From Euborellia annulipes (Eukaryota > Arthropoda > Insecta > Dermaptera > Anisolabididae), in contig JAKCPI010007899.1 in the NCBI GenBank assembly GCA_023213315.1, positions 124,001 through 188,000 on the forward strand: a stretch of 64,000 bases of DNA, in the 5' to 3' direction. Position 1 is the first letter of the stretch, and every line of letters begins with the position of its first letter. The position numbers and the translations under genes are program-made. The notes beneath the pieces were generated by a model. It did not search any database, was not told the DNA's origin, and saw only the letters and a program-made list of their open reading frames with translations. Positions 1 to 12,366 of this stretch are shown here, piece by piece.

Positions 1-351
1 GACGTGGGAATGCACGGCCGACTCGACCTAGGGACGGGACCCGGAAAATGCCATCTCCTCGCTAATTGGTCCCATCATGCCCCAATGTTTAGAAATCAAT
101 TGCTCGACTCACTTCATTCATTTTTTAATCACCAATTTATTTATTTATTTCTGTGTTTTGATACAACTTCATAATAGTGACATAAACATAAAGACCACAC
201 CTGTTTAGGTGCAATTAATTATCAAGAAAATTTGCAGAATGGAATAAATCAAACTACTACTATTCTATTCAATATTTTCTAATCGAATTATTTAGGTGTT
301 AATGACAATATTTTTTTTTTTCACTGATAATATATAATATAATTATTAACA
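1..351. other. AT-rich intergenic DNA
   Basis: No ORF, RNA gene or repeat terminus is recognisable. The first ~70 bases are richer in GC than the rest, which is A/T runs including a T12 tract. Confidence 0.5.
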
Positions 352-462
352 TGTACTGTCGGTGCCACAAGTGCCTGATTATTGCTCCCGACTCTACATC
401 GTCCTTATTATGACAGAGCTCTATTCTCGAGCCCATCAGGCACTTGTGACCGCGACTGTACA
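352..462. mobile_element. Family A MITE, short copy
   Basis: A small inverted-repeat element. The left end reads TGTACTGTCGGTGCCACAAG followed by TGCCTGAT; the right end is its reverse complement with a few differences (ATCAGGCACTTGTGACCGCG, then ACTGTACA). The same termini recur near 23.57, 47.55, 49.05 and 56.05 kb, so this is a dispersed non-autonomous DNA element. It has no coding capacity. Confidence 0.75.
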
Positions 463-717
463 GTAGTCCGAATTTTATATAATCCTAAAAACTGTCAGTA
501 CTATTTTTCTATTTCTATTTTTTACGTTCCCATTTTCTTTAGATAATATTTCCTGTTTTGTTGTAAGACATGTTTAATTATTAGGTTCTAAATTTGTAAA
601 ATTATAATAGTGTGACGTTTAATAGGCTTCTTCTAAACACCATCCTATTATAGGTCATTTTAGTTTATCCAAATTCGGATAAGTGAGACTACATATATTA
701 TCTTCAGCATTACTAAT

Positions 718-954
718 GCACAGGATTTAGGAACCCAAATGGCACAAGCCTGTATTGGGCAGAACCTTGTCAAAACAGACAATGTGAACCTTTTCCACAA
801 AATTCAATAAATTTTTTTTTAATATTCTTTTTTAAAGTTATATCAAAATAAAAATTATCCTCAAGTCTAATCAGAAAAAAATAACTTAATTTCGTTTTCG
901 AATGAGGACTGCCCAATACAGGCGTGTGCCATTTGGGTTGCCTAAATCCTGTGC
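718..954. mobile_element. 237-bp MITE with ~45-bp terminal inverted repeats
   Basis: The left terminus GCACAGGATTTAGG-AACCCA, continuing through a CCTGTATTGGGCAG block, is matched in reverse complement at 908-954 with only one indel and one or two substitutions. The interior is AT-rich and non-coding. The superfamily is not recognised and no convincing target duplication was found. Confidence 0.75.
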
Positions 955-2465
955 GTTATTCTCATTTGACATATGCCGATGGTGGTATAAATATAGATAA
1001 CCCAAATGATCACTTCGATTCTCGAGACCTTATATAAAGGAGATCAGAAGTGAGGACATCCGGGCAATCGCATCTCCTCTCCCTCTCAAAGATTTTTTTT
1101 GGAAAATCTAAAAATCCGTATTTTATAAATTTTAAATGAAGTGGACAAAAAAAAGAAGACATTTTTTGTTTTTCTGATTTTATTACAAAATTAATATTCA
1201 TGTATTATATTTTTTTATTTTAGTCAATTTATGGTTATTTTCTTAATTCAAAATTTTACAAATATCGTTTAACATTCAAAATTGTCCTTTGGACCCGCAA
1301 ATTGAAAACAAACAAAAAAATTACAAAAATATTAATATGAACAACTTATCTCTTTCTAAGACTCATCAAGTTTTATTAATCAAAAAAAAAAAAAAAAATT
1401 ATTTTATTAAAAAAACTTGAAGTCTGCTTTTAAACTTGATACTGTCTTGAATATTACTATAAATTTTTTTTCTTTTTTTTTTTGTAATTTTATGAATACG
1501 TTGCTCTGTGTTTAAGTCTTTTGAGGCGTAAAGTTTGACAGGCCCTAAGTGTTCCCTTCTTTCTATTAAACTACAACTCATTTACGCAGTTGGAGCCCCC
1601 ATTACAGAAACTCGGGGCGTTACAAGCAGCTTGAAATAATCTAAGGTGACATGGCAATCGCTTCTAGTTTTCCATTAAAACGGCTCTCAAAGAGCCAGGA
1701 GGTGTGATGGGAAGGTAGAATTGTGAATGAAACACCCGTTTCCCATTCTCTGGTCAATTCTATATCTGGGGCGGCTGTCATCAGCTCAAAGCTGAATTGT
1801 CAACGCGAGGGGAAATGTCGCTGGATTAGATTTCAATAAGACAACCGGGTTAATGTTTAGAAAATAGATTTCGCTGTCATTATTCAGTTGGTTGGAGATT
1901 TCAGGTTTTGTTTATTAAAACGAAAGGAAGAGAGAGAAAAAAATAGAATCATCAAGGATAATCTATAATTCATTAATATTAATAATTTTTTTACGTATAT
2001 ATATAAATTAACGGTTAAATGATTTGGAAGCAAACATTTTAAATTAAACTAGATGACTTTGTTTTAATTAAAATAAAATAAAATAATTATTCCATCATAA
2101 ATTTTATTAAAATATATATTCTTTTAGAAAATTAATATTGATGATGATATGCGTTACGCCTAACTGAATTTTGAGGTTGTTTGTACCACAAAATGTATTC
2201 ACAAAAACTGTTCCTTGTATAAGTGTATAATATTTGATACAATTATAATTATAGTCTATTAAGAGGGAGTTGGATTGACCTCTAAATTTTTCGATGCAGT
2301 TTTTTTAAATGAATTTATGAAATTTTTTATTTATTCCCATTCTATTAGCAAATTTTTTTTTAAATGAAAAATTTATGTATATTTGACAGGATTTTTATGC
2401 AGTAAAAACTGCCAAAATATGCATTTATATCCAGTAAAAAAGACCAAGTTTCAAATAAGTATATG
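955..2465. other. Intergenic DNA with a unique moderate-GC block
   Basis: No credible gene. Positions ~1580-1870 form a non-repetitive block of more balanced composition among A/T-rich DNA, with many homeodomain-like TAAT cores nearby, and could be a regulatory element. The short ORFs at 1010-1201 and 1399-1581 are low-complexity accidents. Confidence 0.4.
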
Positions 2466-2640
2466 TTTATTAAAGCTTTTGTGGTTTGTATTATTATTAT
2501 TATGGGAGTTTTTAATTATAGACCACATTTTGTTATTAATTATTTATTAAAAATATAAATACTGCACGACGTTTCGATTGCTCCGACTCAAGTGAACTAA
2601 CCTCTAAGGGACCGCTACGTGCATTTTATATGCAACGACG
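2466..2640. repeat. Dispersed repeat with Penelope-like terminal relic
   Basis: The segment 2466-2570 (starting TTTATTAAAGCTTTTGTGGT) is repeated at ~6398-6500. It is followed at 2571-2605 by a minus-strand relic containing GAAACGUC, as at the 3' side of the hammerhead-like motifs elsewhere in the window. The CUGANGA half is not preserved. I infer a decayed Penelope-like terminal repeat. Confidence 0.4.
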
Positions 2641-3410
2641 TCAGCGCCATCTACATTCATTCCCTACAGTTGCACTGAGATCCGGCCTCTATTTATCATC
2701 AAATATTAATTAAATAATATGAATTATTAAAAAAAACGGTGGATAAGTAGCAGACGTCTGCATATCAAAGCAAGCTCCTTGAATGGATAAAGAGAGCACG
2801 ATCTTAAAGACATCGTTAACAAGAACGACTTAAATACATTTTATGTGTATATTTCTGATTGGAATAAAACAAATAAATATGACGAATTATAGTACAAAGG
2901 AAATAAATTTAAATGTATTCTCTCTGGTTGCTGTTTATTTTTCTTGCTGCGTGACGTTCTTCTTTTTTATTACGCAAAAGTGTAGGGATTAGTGTTAAAT
3001 AAATTTGAAATATCAATAAATTTAAAAAAATGTTTTGCATTTTAAGCTGTTTTTGGTTATGTTCCGATTAACGCTACCATCACAACTTATGGTGAGATTT
3101 TTTTTTAATTTTAAAACGAAAAATAACACCATTTTTAAAATGTATATTTGTAAATAAATTTATGTGGGATTTGATTCCACGGAAAACAACCTTTTTTATT
3201 TATTTTTATTATATGGTATTATCTCGATTTTCTTTCAAACAAAAATTTATTATTTTTAGTTTTTTTTTAAGTGAAAAATCTCTAGAACGAAATTTTTTAA
3301 ACCAATTGTGATACAAGCGTTCTAGCAATCAACACCTTACAACTTCAACCTCAACCTTTATGAAAATAAAAAAAGTAAAATAAATAAATTTATTAACGAC
3401 TTGCTTAGAG
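2641..3410. other. AT-rich intergenic DNA
   Basis: No gene, RNA or complete element recognised; A/T runs and short ORFs only. Confidence 0.5.
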
Positions 3411-3958
3411 TAGGGATGGAAAAGTCGATTCTGACTTTAGTCAAGAATCGATTTTTACTGAAAATAGTCGACTTTTTAGAATCGAGTTGAAATTCTCGAT
3501 TAGATTCGATTCTCAATGGACGACTTTGACTTTTTCTTACAATACTTAGGATACGATAGTAAAATAGTTTGTAACGTGTTCATTGATTGAATTTCATCTT
3601 TCTTTTAAAACCTACACAAATACACCAATCAACGCTTTCTAAGATCGGTTAGTGTAGATATATTGCATTCTTAATTCCTCAATTTTAATATTTTAATGTA
3701 TTTTATATTCTTTTAAAAAAATATTGAAAACAGTGTGTTGAAAATGTTTAAATATTTTTTAATAAATTTTATATTATAAATAAATATATTTAATATTTAC
3801 GAAGTATCTCCTAAGCCCGACTTATAGAGTTTATAAAAAATCGAATTGAAAGTTGAAAAGTCGACTTTCAGGAATGATTAATCGATTCCGAGAATCGAAA
3901 AATATCAAGTCGATTCCAAAATCGAAAATCGACTTTTCGAGCGCCTTTTCCATACATA
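3411..3958. mobile_element. hAT-like non-autonomous element with 8-bp target duplication
   Basis: It starts TAGGGATGGAAAAG and ends CTTTTCCATACATA, giving ~14-bp imperfect terminal inverted repeats. It is flanked by a perfect 8-bp direct repeat GCTTAGAG (3403-3410 and 3959-3966). An 8-bp duplication is the hallmark of hAT transposition. The subterminal ~150 bp on both sides carry many TCGATT/AATCGA motifs, as in transposase-binding subterminal repeats of hAT elements. There is no transposase ORF. Confidence 0.85.
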
Positions 3959-4600
3959 GCTTAGAGGCACCAGTCCTTAGTGGCTAAGTCCAAACAAACA
4001 CAATACAAATTTATATACAATAACAAACAAAACAAATTGTCGAAAATATTCATTTTTACACTTTTACCGTAAACAACGGTTTTAAACGAAATTTCACGGA
4101 ATTCTCTCTGCTTCAAAAAATTATTTTATACCTATGTGATAGTGATTAATAACATATTAAAAAATTAGCCTTAATGTCCGAACAGCCTTAAATTTAAAAT
4201 AAACTTAAAATTTCAATTATTATAATGTTTTTTTTATTTGTATAAGGTTTTTTAATTATCTCATAATTAAGATATTCTTTTTATACAATAAATCGTTAAC
4301 CCAACTTTTTTTTATGTTTAGAAAGGTATAATTAAATATAATCGGACATAATAATAAATCAAATGCTTTATAAATTCACACTCTCTCTGACCCTAAGAAA
4401 TTTTATTCGTACAAAAAAAGTATTTGCTTAACCTCTTGCGTTCAGTTCTCAACATAGTCTTTATTAATTGTGATTAATGGCTATTTAATAAACATAGAGA
4501 CAACTAAAAAAATATAGTATAATAATTACTATTTCTTTTGTGTAAAATTAAATAATTTCCTGCATAATAATAAGTATTATATTCATCCAACTAATTTTTT

Positions 4601-4795
4601 TAAAGATTTATTTTTTCAAACACTCTTCTAGTGATACCCTAGGCCCCCAACTGTCTCGGTACTTCTCTGTGCGCCACTGCCAAAAGAAAAAATAAATCTA
4701 TTTTATTTAAAGATTTATTTTTTCAAACAGTGATTTTGGCAGTGGCGCACAGAGACGTACCGAGACAGTTGGGGGCCTGGGGTATCACTAAAAGA
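4601..4795. repeat. Fold-back repeat, two ~53-bp arms
   Basis: The left arm 4629-4681 and right arm 4739-4790 are near-perfect reverse complements. The right arm reads GGCAGTGGCGCACAGAG and continues to GGTATCACTA. The arms are separated by ~57 bp. The phrase AAGATTTATTTTTTCAAACA also occurs twice in direct orientation (4601 and 4709), so one arm plus flank was probably duplicated. The CAGTGGCG end is hAT-like. A T/G homopolymer block follows at ~4838-4860. Confidence 0.7.
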
Positions 4796-5232
4796 GGAGG
4801 CCTATATACATTTTGTACCAGAGGTGTATATTGAATTTTTTTTTTTTTTTTTTTGGGGGGCGAACTCATTTTTAAATATTCTCCTCCTCCATAAACAAAA
4901 ATATTTTTAAAATACCGTATATTCCCTATTATCATAAAACAACTATTTTTTAGATGCTCTTTAAAAAGTATATCAGTAAAATATTTCGTAAAAATTGTTT
5001 GAAGTATACTTTACTGATGTATTATTTCAGATTTTTCGCCTCTTCCTTCCATAGAGTCAATGTCAAATCCCTATGGGAATATGCATGTAAATTTCGATTC
5101 AAAAGGGGGTCCCCCTTTGAAATGAAAAATAAAATTTTGAAAAATAGTTTATTTTAAGCAGTCAACATTTAAAATACAATCTAGTGTTTCAGGACAGTCC
5201 ACAACTTTCTATTACTTATGTTTGTTTACACT

Positions 5233-5455
5233 GTAAAAAAAAATATGAATTTTCATTCATATCTCATAAACTTTGGTGGTTTAATTTTAATAGACCTAGG
5301 ATATGAGTTAAAATTAATATACAAGTATATGAATAAGTATCGCTTTAAAAAAAATATGAATTTTCCTTCTTTTTTCACATACCTTCGTAGTTTAATTTTA
5401 ATACACCCAGAATGTGAATTAAAATTAATATAAAAGTTTATGAACAAATTACCAA
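5233..5455. repeat. Two-copy ~110-bp tandem repeat
   Basis: A unit beginning AAAAAAAATATGAATTTTC and ending near TTATGAA is present twice in direct tandem, with about 80% identity by eye. The overlapping short ORFs on both strands are by-products. Confidence 0.6.
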
Positions 5456-6397
5456 CTTTTAAACTTATCTTTTTCTTTGTGTGCCGCCAAATTTTGAAAT
5501 CGTTAAAAGTGTACCGCGACAAGTTGAGAATCACTGGTCTAAACGTTCTCAAATAACTCGACTACCTCAAGGAATTTTTATTAATATTATTTTATAATTA
5601 TTTTAAGGAAACTTGAAATTATTCTTTTAAAATTCATTTCCAAAATCTATATTGATTAAATTCTGGTTTGAAATTCGCGCTCTAAACTATTTAAATATTT
5701 ATGAAGTCATACTAATTAAATAATTTTTATAAAGTAATTCAACTAAATAGCTATAGAAATTAAAATTAAAATTAACAATTTCACCAAAATAATTAATTTT
5801 AAAATATACAAGAAATTGGTTAGGTTGGCACCAGGTTGGCACCAAATTCTGTTTTTGAAGTAGCTGATTTAACGCATAGATAATTGAACGTGTATTATTA
5901 TTTAAAATGAAATATAAATATTTAATCAATATATTGAAATAGGAACATTTTACTAGCAAAATCGTAAGTATTGAATTTGAATTTTTTCATTGAAATTTTT
6001 TTTTTCTCAATTTCAAATCAATTATTGTTTGTCATTTTTCAGGTGAGGTTAGTTAATTCTCCAACCAGGGAATAAACTCCAATCATACTGCAATGGAAAT
6101 GTAACTCTTTATTACTTCTCAAAGAAGATGAAAATCGACATATTTTTTGTATTAAATTATTAAAATGATTTGTATTTGTGTTTAATTTACTTGGAAATGT
6201 ATAAAAATTTATTTTTTGATACAAATTTATTATTTTAATACTTTAATTTGTTTTATTATTTAGTAAAATTGTATATTTTAATATAATATAATTTTTTTTT
6301 TAATAAATAAAAAATAAAATAAATAAAAAAAACTATTATTTCACCTAGACCACTCACTTTCCCTCAAAAGTATAAACTCGTAAGGACTTTAATTTTT
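5456..6397. other. AT-rich intergenic DNA
   Basis: No gene or element with defined ends. A small direct repeat of GTTGGCACCA occurs at ~5824-5845. Confidence 0.5.
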
Positions 6398-6434
6398 GTT
6401 TATTAAAGCTTTTGTGGTTTGAAATATTATTATT

Positions 6435-6565
6435 AGGAGAATTTTTAATTATAGTCCACATATTTGTATTAAATATTTATTAAAAATATATATATTTGTA
6501 CAGTATTTATATATTTTTAATAAATATTTAATACAAATATGAGGTCTATAATTAAAAGTTCTCCT
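6435..6565. repeat. Palindromic repeat, ~57-bp arms
   Basis: The left arm (AGGAGAATTTTTAATTATAG...) and the right arm ending CTATAATTAAAAGTTCTCCT are reverse complements with few mismatches around a short AT-rich centre. The left arm is related to the repeat at ~2500-2565, so this is a dispersed fold-back element. Confidence 0.65.
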
Positions 6566-6599
6566 ACTTTCATTTTTCACAAAAAAGTATATTATTTCT

Positions 6600-6790
6600 C
6601 ATAAACCCGTAATTTAAATTTCATATACCAAAAATGAATTTATTCATATACCCGTAATTTAAATTTCATATACCAAAAATGAATTTATTCACATACCCGA
6701 AAATGAATTTTTTCATATACCCGAATATGTAAAATTTCATATCTGGGTTTAGAAAATTCATTTTTGGTATATGACCTTTCTCATATACCC
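6600..6790. repeat. Degenerate tandem repeat (TATACCCG/ATGAATTT)
   Basis: About four diverged units of 25-55 bp sharing CATATACCC and AAAAATGAATTTATTCA run in tandem; the last unit is inverted. No coding content. Confidence 0.6.
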
Positions 6791-6799
6791 AAAATGAAT

Positions 6800-9165
6800 A
6801 TTCATAAACAGTTTGTGTAACAGACTTCCTATACATGTGTATGAATCTGGCTCGAAAATTTTTAACAGTGTAGTTATGTGCTGTGCTTTCACACCAGATT
6901 TTTTTATAAACACTTTAGAAAGTTAAAATTATTTTTTTTACATAATTAAGATGCGATAATGAAAGCTAATAATTTTAATAGTCAAGAAATAAATGATGCT
7001 TAACGATATCTGGACTCTTTATAAGAGCAAAAGGAGACGGACGGAGATGAGCCCCACAGATCACGACCCGCGTGATGACATTACAAAACCCGCGGCTTGG
7101 CTCTTCCAATGGAGTTGTTTAAAACAATGACACAGACCGAATGGTGTGGAGAATGGCCCGTTGCCACTTGTCACTGGCCTCAAAGAAGAGCTAACGAGCA
7201 ATCATGACCAAGACAAAGGCTCTTGCGCAATGGATACCTCATATATACACACACATCTAGGCCTATATACATCTTCTTCTATACATCCATTATATCTTTC
7301 AGAAAACAAAACTTATTTAAAAAACCTCATCAAGCATTATTAGAATATTTGTTTACTGCCTAAATTTTTTATTATTTTGCTCATTCTCATACAGTCAATA
7401 ACCCTTATGTAGATATGCAAATAATAATGCAGTTGATCTGATAGGTGTGATGCGTGTCAAATTGAAAGATTACAATTTGATACAATCGAATTAGGTATCT
7501 GGTTCTCTTGTATAAAAGAATTTATTTATTTTTTTTAATTTTTGATTATATTTTTTTTTTTTTTACTATTTGTACTTCATTTTTCTCTTTTATTACCTAT
7601 TGTTGTTTTTTTATGTCACAGGTCAGAATTATTATACCTAATATTGTAATACTGGACAAATTTGTCTGTATATTTTTGAATAATTAAAACCTGCTCATAA
7701 TGATAATAGCAGAGCGTTATTTCTAGGGAAACGGGATTTTCCGGAAAATATAATATAAAATCTTAGAATCATAAAAAAATGCATTAGGATGTAAAAACAA
7801 CGAATTTTTAACACATTTAAAAAATTTGAGAATGACTACCCTTTTCGAATACTCTACAAATGTGTGATTATCTTAGACACAATTGTAAATCTGCATCAAC
7901 TTTTAAAGTAAACACTATCTGTATCAGCCTAAAAGTATCCATTGGCTAGAGATCTGAATAGAGCCCTTTCTAGAGAGCTTAGAGTCGTGATTAGAGAAAT
8001 TATATTAATTTGTTTTATTTTTTAAAATGTTTTTGATAAGATTGATTAATTAATTAAGGCATTTGATAAATTGTGTTTGATGAGCAAATATAAAAGTATC
8101 TGAATGTTGGTTGCATAGCTTAAAGGCACTTGAAATCTCTAAGATTTCCCGCAATTTTCGAAAAAAAAAAAAAAAAAAAAATCAAGAATCCAACAAGTGT
8201 TAATAAAAATGTAAATATAAACAAATATAAATTTGTTTCTTTTTAGCATTTTTAAAATAATCACTTATTTGTAGAGTATACGACAAAGTTTTGAGGAAGA
8301 CATTCTCATTTTATTTTTTGTCAAATGTTTTCTTTGTTCAGCATAGGGCCTACTCTTAAAGCCAACTAAGGGTTAAAATAAAAATGATTAAAAATTATAT
8401 GTCAAAATATAGTTACAAACAATTTAAAATTATCTATTTAAAAAAAAAAAAATTTCTGAGGAAAATACTTATTTTTTCTCTGTTTACGGGATAACAAATT
8501 CACGGGAATAACCCTTCAGATTCAAAGAGATCAGAGTTCCCAAATTATACGTTGTTTATAAATTTTGAAAATAATTCAAATCTGTCATAAAGAATTATGC
8601 GAAATGCATATTACTTATACATTATGATAAAATTTTTCTCTTTAAATAAAAATTCTATAGCCTTCAAGATTCCTTCTCTCTCTCAAAAAAAAAAAAAAAA
8701 ATTGTTTATAATTTGAAGGGAAAGTCTTCTTTAAATCTCCGGCACCCAAAACAAATTACAAATGATATATGGGCATGTTTAATAATTTTTTTCATCCATA
8801 ATTTTATATTTCTTTTTTCGGTCTTAACTTCTTTGAATTTCTCGTCTCCATGAATCCATTCCTATATATATTTTTTTTTCTCCGTTAAAATTTAAATCCC
8901 AAGCAAATATTAATCATTTAATATACATACAATAATTTAAGCGTGCTGGAAATCTTGGCCTCTTTGAAAAACTTATTTGACATAATGTCGTTTTATTAAA
9001 CATTTTTTGATAAATGAACATGAGATTGATTTATAGCCTGAGCTGTGACTCTTCTTTATGACATAAGAGGGATGTCGCTGTCTCAACTTAGAGAGGACAA
9101 TTTCAAATGTGAAAAGAGAACACTTGAATTTTTCTAATATAAATTAATTGGAGGAAAAAAAGGGT
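6800..9165. other. Intergenic DNA with a unique block at ~7010-7250
   Basis: Mostly AT-rich sequence with poly-A/T tracts (around 7548, 8161, 8686). Positions ~7010-7250 are non-repetitive and of higher GC, but hold only a 65-codon ORF resembling no known family. I see no gene. Confidence 0.4.
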
Positions 9166-9170
9166 ACTAG

Positions 9171-9663
9171 TTGGAAAGTATTGGTTTCACGTCAAAAATT
9201 CAATGTCAAGATTTTGATGGATATATACGTTTTGAGGTCCCCTGAATCCAAAAAAGTGGTTTTCCCAACATGTTTTGTCTGTGTGTCTGTGAACAAAATA
9301 TCTCAACAACGATAAGAGATACGAGGTTGAAATTTTATATTTAAGTTAGGCGCCTCCCTGAGGGGCGAAAATAAGCTTTTAAACAAAATCGGCCAAAAAA
9401 TACTAGTCTTTGCAAATGCACTTTTTCGGTATTTTTCGATATTCTCAAAAATCGTTCTAACAAATTTGATTAAAATTCAAAAATCAATTATTTTTTAGAT
9501 GCTCTTTTTGCTCTCAAAATTGTTGAAAGCACACTTTATTCTTTTACTTCATAGCAAAGATAATTGGCACAAATATATATTGACACAAAGTCAAGCACAC
9601 AACACAGCTTTCTTCTACCAAAAGTAAGAGAAAGTTGTGTGCGACCATCACACCAGATTTTTT
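9171..9663 (+). mobile_element. Family B element, nearly full length
   Basis: It contains the full order of family-B landmarks: GTCAAAAATTCAATGTC, then TATACGTTTTGAGGTCCCC, GTCTGTGTGTCTGTGAAC, a TTTTCTCAAAA-type block, and a terminal hairpin ending CACCAGATTTTTTA. The same order occurs at 26.1-26.55 and 38.63-39.17 kb. There is no ORF, so it is non-autonomous; the superfamily is not established. Confidence 0.75.
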
Positions 9664-10364
9664 ATTTTAGTGAGGCAACTCGCCCGAAATTACTTTATAA
9701 ATTTTATATTTATTTTATTTTTAAAAAAGAAACAAATTAAACCTCTAATAGTTAATTATTAGATATTTTAAACTAATGATAAAAAAATAAAGATCAGAAG
9801 CTGAAAAAAAAAAAATAATAAAGCATATTTATAAAACGGAACTCATTTGCATACATTTTAAAATAATGCCTTCCTTATCTTAAATTCTTCTTAAAAATTG
9901 TCGTTTCCACCCTTTTGAGCTATTTGCGATAATTATCCTTCAATAACCATGAATAAATTAGCTAGAGAAAAAGAGATTAGAATAAATCGCAGTCAAGGCA
10001 AAATGATTGAAATAAAGATATGCTCCCAAGACTGAAATCAACTTGAAGGGAATTACAAAATGACAAGGAGTGGCAGGCAGGCAATACATTCAATTTAGAT
10101 TAGCAGATGCGGCTTAATAAAATACCTCTTCTTTGTGTTTCGCAAAACTAATTAAACACCCGATCTATTGATAGTAGTGGCATATTTAGAGTAGGTTGGG
10201 GATGAAAGCTCACGTGCCTCTCCGAGAAACTCCCACTTTACATTAAGCCTAAGCAAACTCGCTTTATTTAGGCTTAGAGTGAATTATTGTGGTATTGGTC
10301 GTGACGTCAGTGAGATTCCCCCATTTAAAGGTCTTATACTTTATTCTTTTATAAAGCGCAGGGC
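9664..10364. other. Intergenic DNA, no gene seen
   Basis: AT-rich, then a more balanced unique stretch at ~10040-10340 without a convincing ORF. That stretch could be regulatory. Confidence 0.4.
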
Positions 10365-10640
10365 CGGAACTAGGAGATTTTTTTATGGGGGGGGCAAAAT
10401 TTAATTTGCTTTTTCTTAAAATTTCCTATACAAAATTCATATCATTTTACCTTTTTTTTTTTTAAGTATGCGAGTCTCTTCCCACCTTTCATGGGCGTAA
10501 CTAGGGGGTGCCGGGGGGGGGGCAGAAAGCTCCCTGCCCCAAAAAAATTGAGAAAATATGGGGCTTTCCAGGCCCCCCGGAGGATAGCTGGTTCTATGCC
10601 CTCCCCCCTCCCAGCCAAATTCTCTAGTCATGCCACCTTT
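10365..10640. mobile_element. hAT-like G-rich element fragments
   Basis: Two hAT-type ends are visible. CAGGGCCGGAACTAGGAG lies at ~10361. An ATGGGCGTAACTAGGGGG end at ~10490 is loosely matched in inverted orientation by CTCTAGTCATGCCACC at ~10622. Long G and C runs next to such termini are typical of this class. The 64- and 82-residue ORFs here are read through the repeat and are not genes. Confidence 0.5.
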
Positions 10641-10689
10641 TCAAGCTCAAAAAATTTTATAAATTCAACTTTGAACAATGTTTTGGCCA

Positions 10690-10735
10690 GCCCCCTAACG
10701 CGTTACGTAATATGTGGACGACCCCTAATGTTGGG
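10690..10735 (-). mobile_element. Terminal fragment of a TTACGTAAT-type element
   Basis: GCGTTACGTAATATGTGGAC followed by GACCCC matches, in reverse orientation, the fragment at ~12083-12120 (TCATTCAAGTATTACGTAAT). These are ends of a dispersed DNA element. Confidence 0.4.
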
Positions 10736-10882
10736 GTAACTTATCAAAATTCCTGTCCCCCTTTTTTTTCAAAAAAAAAAAAAAATTTCAAAATAAAGGA
10801 AAATAAAATTTTTTAAATGAAAATTAATTAAATTTGTTTGTAAATTTAAGTGATAGCCGTTGGCTCTAGTTGAAAAGTGATA

Positions 10883-11243
10883 CACTGGAACTTCGCTAAT
10901 TCGTTCCAGAATTAAATTCGTAAAGCGAAACACACGTTATGCGAAACAATTTTTCTCATATAAATTAATGTAAAATAAGAAAAAAAAAAAAATATATATA
11001 TATAGAATTTTCTATCTATTGTTTAAATACAACAGCCACTTTATTTCTTCAAATAAGAAAAAAAAAATTTATAAATGCTCAAGTATTAAATATAAAAGGC
11101 AAATGATAAACTAATTGGACATACTATTATTTCGACAAAGTCCGAGTTTTGTACACGTTATGCGAAACGACGCTAGTAATTATTTTACAATTTGTTTTGC
11201 TCGTTATGCGAATTACTCGTTATAAGAGGCGTACGTTCTACTG
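10883..11243. mobile_element. pogo/Tigger-like MITE, 361 bp
   Basis: The ends CACTGGAACTTCGCTAATTC and, inverted, CAGTAGAACGTACGCC are flanked by TA on both sides (10881-10882 and 11244-11245). Repeated 'CGTTATGCGAAAC/CGTTATGCGAATTAC' blocks lie inside. CAGTRGAAC ends with a TA target are typical of the Tc1-mariner-pogo group. No ORF. Confidence 0.7.
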
Positions 11244-11245
11244 TA

Positions 11246-11920
11246 TCTGATTTTTCTTTACACCATTTTCAAAATAAACGCTCCATATATTTGTAATATG
11301 TTTCGGAAATTTCACTAAGATGTCAACGACATTTAAGAAAAACGATCCACCTGTAGCACAGAATCCACTTTTAGGGATTGTTATTTCTTATCTATTTTTC
11401 AAAGGAAGAAAAAAATGTATTGTGATTAAAATAGGGAAAGAAAGACACTGTTAAAATTTTATTTTCTAATATATCGTCTCAAGAGAATGAAAGAAGCAAC
11501 CGAGCGTCTGTCTGTATGTGTGTTAGTTAAATATTGATAAGTCAAAAACGAAGAAACATACGAGGCTCAAAAATGTAGTCGCAGACGTCTCAAAGATTTT
11601 CAATAAAAAAGTATTATACATATTCCTTCTTCAGCCGTTAGTGTCTGACTGACAGTTTGTGGTTACTCTGAGGAGTAACTTTAATGGGAATAATATTGAG
11701 ATGGGTTCCCGTTTCCTTTCTCAGCAGAAGGCAAATAGAATTGAATGATTTTTTGCCATGAGGTGGTTTTGAACTCGAGTTGTCTTCAATTCAGGATTAT
11801 GAGCTTTATTGCTTTGTCCCCTTTTTTTTTTAAAATTAAAATATTTACTTTTTTTTAAACAAATTTGTCACCTTTATCTTCGGACTAGCCAATTTGTCAA
11901 ATTCCATTTGACTCAAGGAA
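11246..11920. other. Intergenic DNA; possible tRNA-like SINE relic
   Basis: No gene. On the minus strand at ~11765-11800 a CGAGTTCAAAACC phrase resembles an RNA polymerase III B box, but no full tRNA fold is visible. Confidence 0.3.
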
Positions 11921-11921
11921 C

Positions 11922-12006
11922 CTCAAAACATGTATATCCATCAAAATCTCGACATCGAATTTTTGATATGATCGCAATACTTTCTCTCTTTATATATTTC
12001 ATATAG
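11922..12006 (-). mobile_element. Family B 5'-end fragment
   Basis: The reverse complement gives the family-B start: ACTTTCTC..., GATCATATCAAAAATTCGA, TGTCGAGATTTTGATGG, TATACATGTTTTGAGG. Confidence 0.65.
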
Positions 12007-12082
12007 GCCCTAAGTGAAAAAAATATATTAAATTGAAGTGAATTCACGCGATTAATATCATATCTCTGTAAATGTAGCATGG

Positions 12083-12180
12083 AGGTCATTCAAGTATTAC
12101 GTAATCAGCTTAGGGGCGAGAGAGTTAGCACGTTTGATTACTTTTGGTTACATGGGGAAAAGGCTTATTAAGTTGATTAG
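12083..12180 (+). mobile_element. TTACGTAAT-type element terminus
   Basis: TCATTCAAGTATTACGTAAT followed by CAGCTTAGGGGCG is the same terminal motif seen inverted at ~10690-10735. The other end is not identifiable. Confidence 0.4.
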
Positions 12181-12366
12181 TCCAACATTTGAAAAGGTCA
12201 AATAGCCAAAGAATGTTCCTTAAAAATTATTTTAAAAAAATTAAAAGTTTACGGGGGATCTTAAACACACTTGCTTACATAATACTTAAAAGGGAATAAC
12301 TCAATATGGAGTTAATTTTTACGTGTTGTTATTCATATAATTAAGTTAATTTTTACTTTCTCTCAC

